DNA of 64,000 bases, taken from assembly GCF_000686845.1 (NCBI RefSeq), contig NZ_JMLS01000008.1, positions 248,001 to 312,000 of the forward strand, read 5' to 3'. Origin of the DNA: Paenibacillus sp. UNC451MF (GTDB lineage: Bacteria; Bacillota; Bacilli; Paenibacillales; NBRC-103111). The notes under the pieces are model-generated. The model did no database searches and was not told the DNA's origin. It worked only from the letters and a program-made list of their open reading frames with translations. How positions within the stretch are numbered: the first letter of the stretch is position 1; each line of letters begins with the position of its first letter. Below are positions 59,009 to 64,000 of the stretch, piece after piece. The position numbers were made by a program, and so were the translations under genes.

Positions 59009-60733
59009 ATGGATCACACAAATATTGAAAGTATTGAACCCGTTTCCAAATCATCTAACATGAAAAATTTCGAGGATGAGCGCGCTCAGTTTAGCTGGGA
59101 AGCTATTGAGAAGCAGTTCTCTTGGTCTACTACCGGGAAAGTCAACATGGCGTATGAGGCTATCGATCGACATGCGGAGTCCGCAAAATCGGATAAAATC
59201 GCCTTGTATTACAGCGATGACAAGCGGGATGAAAAATACACTTATAAGGATATGAAGCTGCAATCGAATCGCTTTGGTAATGTCCTTCGCAAGCTGGGGA
59301 TTACAAAGGGTGACCGGGTGTTTATTTTTATGCCAAGAACGCCAGAACTTTATTTTTCCTTAATCGGTTCCATTAAAATCGGTGCGGTAGTAGGACCGTT
59401 GTTCGAAGCCTTCATGGAGACGGCAGTCAGAGACCGTTTGCAAGACAGCGGTGCAGTTGCAATCATCACTACACCTTCATTAGTGTCAAGAATTCCTGTA
59501 AACGAGCTTCCAGAATTGAAACACATTATTATTGTCGGAGAAGATCTTGAGCTGGCAGAAGGACAAGTTGATTATCATAAAGAAATGGCGCAAGCATCAG
59601 ATCAATTGGACATCGAATGGGTTGATCGTGAGGATGGCTTGTTGATTCACTATACATCGGGTTCCACAGGGAAACCCAAAGGCGTACTACATGTTCATAA
59701 TGCAATGCTACAGCATTACTACACAGGCCGTGTAGTTCTTGATTTGCAAGATCAGGATGTGTATTGGTGTACAGCCGATCCAGGCTGGGTTACAGGAACA
59801 TCCTACGGTATTTTTGCTCCATGGCTAAATGGGGCAACTAATGTGATCCGGGGAGGCCGCTTCAGTCCGCAGGATTGGTACCGTACTTTGGAAAAATACA
59901 GCGTATCCGTTTGGTACAGTGCTCCTACGGCTTTCCGTATGTTGATGGGGGCAGGCGACGATGTATCCAAGGAGTTTAACTTATCGGCTCTGCGTCATGT
60001 CCTAAGCGTGGGTGAGCCGCTAAATCCTGAGGTAGTTCGTTGGGGCTTGAAGGTTTACAATCAACGTATCCATGATACATGGTGGATGACAGAAACGGGA
60101 GGCCAATTGATTTGTAACTATCCATGTATGGCTATCCGTCCTGGTTCGATGGGAAAACCGCTTCCGGGCATTGAAGCTGCGATTGTCGATGACGCAGGCA
60201 ATATCTTGCCACCATATCGAATGGGGAACTTGGCAATCAAAACACCATGGCCGTCCATTATGAGAAAAATTTGGAACAATCCTGCGAAATATGAAGAATA
60301 TTTCCGTATCCAAGGCTGGTATATTTCCGGAGACTCGGCTTACTGTGATGAAGACGGATATTTCTGGTTCCAAGGTCGTATCGATGATGTCATTAATACA
60401 GCTGGTGAGCGCGTAGGTCCGTTTGAGGTTGAGAGTAAGCTGGTCGAGCATCCTGCAGTTGCCGAAGCGGGTGTAATCGGTAAACCGGATCCGATGCGCG
60501 GAGAAATCATTAAAGCGTTTATCGCATTACGCGAAGGCTTTGAACCCTCGGAGGAATTAAAAGCAGATATTTCTAAATTCGTCAAGGTTGGATTGTCTGC
60601 ACATGCAGCGCCCCGTGAAATCGAATTTAAAGATAAACTGCCTAAAACCCGTAGTGGTAAAATTATGCGCCGTGTGTTGAAAGCATGGGAATTAAATCTT
60701 CCTACAGGCGACTTGTCAACGATCGAGGATTAA
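59009..60733 (+). CDS. acsA: Acetyl-CoA synthetase
   Basis: From ATG 59009 (GGGAGG) the 574-residue product is the Bacillus-type AcsA. It has the P-loop YTSGSTGKPKGVLH, the adenine-binding STAPTAF equivalent WYSAPTAFRML, motif DTWWMTETGG, WYISGDSAYCDEDGYFWFQGRIDDVI, and the C-terminal LPKTRSGKIMRRV with the catalytic Lys near residue 551 that AcuA acetylates. It activates acetate to acetyl-CoA, and related Bacillus enzymes can use propionate. It is divergent from acuA-acuC, so the enzyme and its modifying pair sit together. Confidence 0.93.
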   Translation: MDHTNIESIEPVSKSSNMKNFEDERAQFSWEAIEKQFSWSTTGKVNMAYEAIDRHAESAKSDKIALYYSDDKRDEKYTYKDMKLQSNRFGNVLRKLGITKGDRVFIFMPRTPELYFSLIGSIKIGAVVGPLFEAFMETAVRDRLQDSGAVAIITTPSLVSRIPVNELPELKHIIIVGEDLELAEGQVDYHKEMAQASDQLDIEWVDREDGLLIHYTSGSTGKPKGVLHVHNAMLQHYYTGRVVLDLQDQDVYWCTADPGWVTGTSYGIFAPWLNGATNVIRGGRFSPQDWYRTLEKYSVSVWYSAPTAFRMLMGAGDDVSKEFNLSALRHVLSVGEPLNPEVVRWGLKVYNQRIHDTWWMTETGGQLICNYPCMAIRPGSMGKPLPGIEAAIVDDAGNILPPYRMGNLAIKTPWPSIMRKIWNNPAKYEEYFRIQGWYISGDSAYCDEDGYFWFQGRIDDVINTAGERVGPFEVESKLVEHPAVAEAGVIGKPDPMRGEIIKAFIALREGFEPSEELKADISKFVKVGLSAHAAPREIEFKDKLPKTRSGKIMRRVLKAWELNLPTGDLSTIED

Positions 60734-60755
60734 TGAATCTAAGCTAGTGAAATTG

Positions 60756-60819
60756 AAACACCCTATAAGAAATGGAGCTCACCTTATGTGGCTCCATTTT
60801 CTTATAGGGTGTTTTTTTT
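60756..60819. terminator. Bidirectional terminator between acsA and the PBP gene
   Basis: AAACACCCTATAAGAAA pairs with TTTCTTATAGGGTGTTT, with an inner TGGAGC/GCTCCA stem and a T run of eight on the plus strand. Confidence 0.9.
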
Positions 60820-60836
60820 GCTTCTTGTATATCAGG

Positions 60837-63800
60837 TTACTTTTTAAAATGGACTGGAGCCGTGGCCTTGGATTCGCCAAGCTCATTGACGGCAGCTATT
60901 TTATAATAGCCCTCGTAGCCTGAAGCATAATATCGGAACTCCGTACCATTGGCCACATTACCAAGCTTTGAATAGCTGCCGTTTTCTTTGTCACTGAAAT
61001 AGATGACATACTGCTTTACTTTATCTTTGTCTGCGTTAGCTTTCCAATTGATAACGATACCTGCGCCACTTGCTTTGACTGTTACGCCGGATGGTGTAGC
61101 AGGCTTCTCTTTGGCGGGTCCTGGACTCGGGCTAGGGCTAGGATTTGGAGTGGCTGTTCCATTGTTCTCAGCAGCCCCTGAACCGTTGTTGTTCCCAGTG
61201 CCTCCCTGAATCAGACCGCCAGTATCATCGGGAGTCATAAGCAATAAATCCTTACTAGTTCCGTCTGTGTAAGCACCTTTGCTAGGGATGGATTCATTAC
61301 CGGCAACGTCTACAGCAGTGACATAGTAGCCTATAGCACTAGAGGCATTGGTTTGTTCTGTAAATTTCGTTTCATCTCCGGCTAGAATAATTTTGTTATT
61401 TACGCGTTGGAACGTACCGTGATTAACGGATTTATACAAGCGATAACCAACTACATCTTCGCTAGCGCTCGCTTGGAACGTGACCACACTCGTATCCCCG
61501 GAGTGGGTTGCCACTACGGTCGTCGGAGCGACCGGAGCCTTACCGTCATCATTGCGCGGATCCGTCTCGGAAGGGGCATCCTCGTTATAGTCGGTTGGTC
61601 GATACATTTCAAGTGATTGGCGTTTATCCTGCGGCAGCTTTGGAATAACATTCTGCAGTTCCTTCATCAAGGCGCCAAGTGATTTTTCTCTTTTGATAAC
61701 AGTCTTCTCTTGAACGAATTCCTGTGGTGTAGAAGGCTGAGCGATATAGTTAATACCGTTGTATGAAATAATCGGCAGCTTCACCATCACATTATCTTCT
61801 TCTGTTGGAATGTCTTTTTTATTAAACAGATCGGTAACAAGTTTGCCTGCTTTGGAAGTCGCTTCGCTCGGAAGCTTACCCGATAAGCTAGACACGGTCA
61901 TTTCCACGATATTATCCGGGCGAGCGAACGATTTGGTTTTGAAATAGTCCGGTTTTTTATCAATGGCCGCATCCATGGATAATGCCCAAATATCCTTCGC
62001 ACGGTTGGTTCCACCCGTTTTTTTGCTTAGTTTGTATACAGGCGAATCATATCCTATCCAGACTCCAAGCGTAATGTCCGGTGTATAGCCCATGAACCAA
62101 GCGTCCGCATCATCTTGCGTGGAGCCCGTCTTCCCTACGATCGGCACTTTACCGTAATGCTTGAACTTGCTCATTAAGTCGGTTGCCGTTCCGGAAGTAA
62201 TAACGGTTCGCATCATGTCGGACATCAAATAAGCCGTTTGTTCAGAGAACAGGGTGGTCGGTTGGAGCTCATGCTCATATACGATCTTTCCATTGGAATC
62301 TGTAATCTTGCGAATCATGAACGCATCGTTATGTACACCTTTGTTGCCGATGGTGGAGTAAGCGTTGGTTAACTCTTTTACGGATACGCCATATCTCAAG
62401 CCACCGATTACACCGGTTTGTGCAACGTAGTCCTCTTTTGTTATGGTGGAGATCCCCATTTTTTTGGCGAAATCCCATGCTTCTTTAATACCGACAACAT
62501 CCAAAAACAGCTTGATGGCTGGAATGTTATAGGATTGATCTAATGCTCTTCTTGCTGTAATTAAGCCGTGATATCGATCGTCCCAGTTCTCAGGGATGTG
62601 ATAGCCGACCTTTGTGCCGTCTTTCAAAATAATAGGTACATCGTCAATGATTGAAGCCGGTTGGATAGCCCCTTTTTCAATCGCCGGGATATAAGCGGCT
62701 ATCGGTTTCATCGTAGAGCCCGGTTGACGGAATGCTTGTGTGGCATGGTTAAGCTGCTCTTTAAAGAAATCACGGCCCTCGATCATACCGAGAATAGCAC
62801 CGGTCTTACTATCCATCATTACAGCGCCGACTTGCTCCATGCCTTTGGTCGGGTCGTCGGGTGTGAAATTTTTAGCATTGTCTGAAATCACATGCATCGA
62901 ATCGTAAATGTCTTTATCGATGGTTGTATAAATTTGATAGCCACCGCGGTTCATTTGCGCTTGCACATTTTTTAGTGCTTCGTTGTATGCGTCAGTATTT
63001 GACTGCGCTGCAAGTTTGGGATCCTGTACCTTCAATAGCGTTTTGGCTGCTTCTTTCTCGACCTCCAGCATGAGATAAGGATAAGTTGAATAAGCTTTTT
63101 TGGCCGGTTCAGCAAGCGATTTGCGCAAATCGAAATTGAGTGCTTCTTGGTACTGATCGGAGTTGATTTTTCCTTCCTCCAGCATACGTCGTAGAACGAG
63201 CTGCTGCCTTGCGACGGCTCTTTTGAAGGCGGCTCCGTCAAATTGCCCTTTGCTTGTGAAGGTTGAATAATTGCTCGGTTGTTGAGGCAAACCAGCCAAA
63301 TAGGCCGATTGTGCGATATTAAGATCTTTTAAATCGTCAATGTTAAAAATCCCTTTGGCAGCAGCCTTGATTCCATAAAGATTGTAGCCTGAAGATCCGT
63401 TACCGTACGGAATTTTGTTCATGTAGGCTAGAAGTATTTCGTCCTTGGACATGAGACGCTCCATCCGCAAGGATAAAAAGATTTCTTTCGCTTTTCGGCT
63501 GTCTTCACGGTCCAACGATAAAAATACGCGCCGCGCTAGCTGCTGAGTGATAGTGCTTCCCCCGGTTTGCACATCTTCTCTTAGCAGCTTTTGGACTACG
63601 GCTCTCGCCAGCCCTTTGAAGTCGATTCCATGGTGCTCATAAAAATGATTATCCTCGATGGCAAATACTGCATCCAGCATCTGCTGAGGGATATCTTTGA
63701 GCTCGGCCATTCGCCTGTCTTCCTCTGAGCGCAGCTGCCCGATAACGGTATCATCGTTAAAGTATACGAAGCCGGTGAGCGCATTTTCTTGCACCTGCGT

Positions 63801-63989
63801 CATCATGCTCTCCTTGCTGCGGACAGGATCTTCCTTGACCAGCGCAGATACATAACCGAAGGCGGCACCGCCTCCTAGAAACCCTGCGATGATAAACACA
63901 ATGAACATCCATTTTAACGTGATAAGTGTATATTTGCCGATGTTCCATAGCACATCTTTGGTCTTGCTTTCTTTTTTCTCCATCTCCAT
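60837..63989 (-). CDS. Class A penicillin-binding protein (PBP1A family) with two fibronectin type III modules
   Basis: The 1050-residue protein has a cytoplasmic tail and one membrane helix (about 18-48). A GT51 glycosyltransferase domain follows (EDNHFYEHHGID with the catalytic Glu, GGSTITQQLARR, MERLMSKDEILLAYMN), then a transpeptidase domain with SxxK in PGSTMK, SYN and KTGS motifs. The C-terminus holds two fibronectin type III modules (about residues 855-945 and 985-1050) joined by a Pro/Ser-rich linker (PNPSPSPSPGP). It polymerises and cross-links peptidoglycan. It is longer than Bacillus PBP1 because of the second module. The start is 11 bases from the window edge, so a ribosome site cannot be checked. 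Confidence 0.9.
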   Translation of the reverse strand: MEMEKKESKTKDVLWNIGKYTLITLKWMFIVFIIAGFLGGGAAFGYVSALVKEDPVRSKESMMTQVQENALTGFVYFNDDTVIGQLRSEEDRRMAELKDIPQQMLDAVFAIEDNHFYEHHGIDFKGLARAVVQKLLREDVQTGGSTITQQLARRVFLSLDREDSRKAKEIFLSLRMERLMSKDEILLAYMNKIPYGNGSSGYNLYGIKAAAKGIFNIDDLKDLNIAQSAYLAGLPQQPSNYSTFTSKGQFDGAAFKRAVARQQLVLRRMLEEGKINSDQYQEALNFDLRKSLAEPAKKAYSTYPYLMLEVEKEAAKTLLKVQDPKLAAQSNTDAYNEALKNVQAQMNRGGYQIYTTIDKDIYDSMHVISDNAKNFTPDDPTKGMEQVGAVMMDSKTGAILGMIEGRDFFKEQLNHATQAFRQPGSTMKPIAAYIPAIEKGAIQPASIIDDVPIILKDGTKVGYHIPENWDDRYHGLITARRALDQSYNIPAIKLFLDVVGIKEAWDFAKKMGISTITKEDYVAQTGVIGGLRYGVSVKELTNAYSTIGNKGVHNDAFMIRKITDSNGKIVYEHELQPTTLFSEQTAYLMSDMMRTVITSGTATDLMSKFKHYGKVPIVGKTGSTQDDADAWFMGYTPDITLGVWIGYDSPVYKLSKKTGGTNRAKDIWALSMDAAIDKKPDYFKTKSFARPDNIVEMTVSSLSGKLPSEATSKAGKLVTDLFNKKDIPTEEDNVMVKLPIISYNGINYIAQPSTPQEFVQEKTVIKREKSLGALMKELQNVIPKLPQDKRQSLEMYRPTDYNEDAPSETDPRNDDGKAPVAPTTVVATHSGDTSVVTFQASASEDVVGYRLYKSVNHGTFQRVNNKIILAGDETKFTEQTNASSAIGYYVTAVDVAGNESIPSKGAYTDGTSKDLLLMTPDDTGGLIQGGTGNNNGSGAAENNGTATPNPSPSPSPGPAKEKPATPSGVTVKASGAGIVINWKANADKDKVKQYVIYFSDKENGSYSKLGNVANGTEFRYYASGYEGYYKIAAVNELGESKATAPVHFKK

Positions 63990-64000
63990 ATTGATAGAAA

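Noticed and set aside
1-64000. CRISPR arrays, insertion sequences, prophage genes, integrases or attachment sites
   Set aside because: None was seen. The only tandem repeats are the coat-protein units and the short mtnN leader repeat.

Overview
The window looks like chromosomal DNA of a spore-forming Gram-positive bacterium of the Bacillales, most probably Paenibacillus or a close relative. The evidence is moderate GC, strong Shine-Dalgarno sites with many TTG and GTG starts, Bacillus-type families (DUF1292, DUF1054, DUF1811, DUF1885, Spo0E, CotF-like coat proteins, CcpA, AcuA/AcuC/AcsA), and copper-amine-oxidase-type stalk and SLH domains typical of Paenibacillaceae. No phage, transposon, plasmid gene or CRISPR array is visible.

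Region 1 (1-6000) holds a partial VOC protein, a membrane acyltransferase, and a run of small uncharacterised genes, two of which carry good LexA-type SOS boxes. It ends with a NodB deacetylase of the PEP-CTERM-locus type and a coupled methyltransferase. Region 2 (6000-16700) has a tRNA-Val(GAC), a methyltransferase-like protein, a YfhH-type protein, two Fnr-like regulators flanking a degenerate MobA with FNR boxes, a secreted HExxH protein behind a perfect cre site, a membrane GGDEF-histidine kinase fusion and a small Spo0E phosphatase. Region 3 (16700-25100) carries conserved small families, a HAD phosphatase, arginine decarboxylase speA, an MFS pump, a LuxR remnant and a cytochrome c fused to three SLH domains.

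Region 4 (25250-42000) is carbohydrate oriented. It starts with a zinc dehydrogenase, a LysR regulator and a divergent SDR plus heparinase-type lyase, followed by an aliphatic sulfonate/nitrate-type ABC transporter. The most notable unit is a LacI-led operon: a LarA-type nickel-pincer racemase/epimerase homologue, gluconokinase, a D-mannonate-oxidoreductase-like SDR, and 6-phosphogluconate dehydrogenase. Together these could convert D-fructuronate through D-mannonate and D-gluconate to 6-phosphogluconate and ribulose 5-phosphate.

Region 5 (42000-52500) has aroK, a rhodanese, a divergent EPSP synthase with an unusual active-site loop, a C39-type peptidase, thiE, a spore-coat cluster whose first gene has its ribosome site locked in a leader hairpin, and a GlcNAc-type PTS permease with its own Enzyme I. 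Region 6 (52500-64000) holds ccpA, mtnN behind a tandem hairpin repeat, glyS, the acuC-acuA/acsA divergent acetate locus (acuB absent) and a class A penicillin-binding protein with two fibronectin type III modules. ccpA close to a cre site at 11012 and near acsA points to carbon catabolite control over parts of the window.
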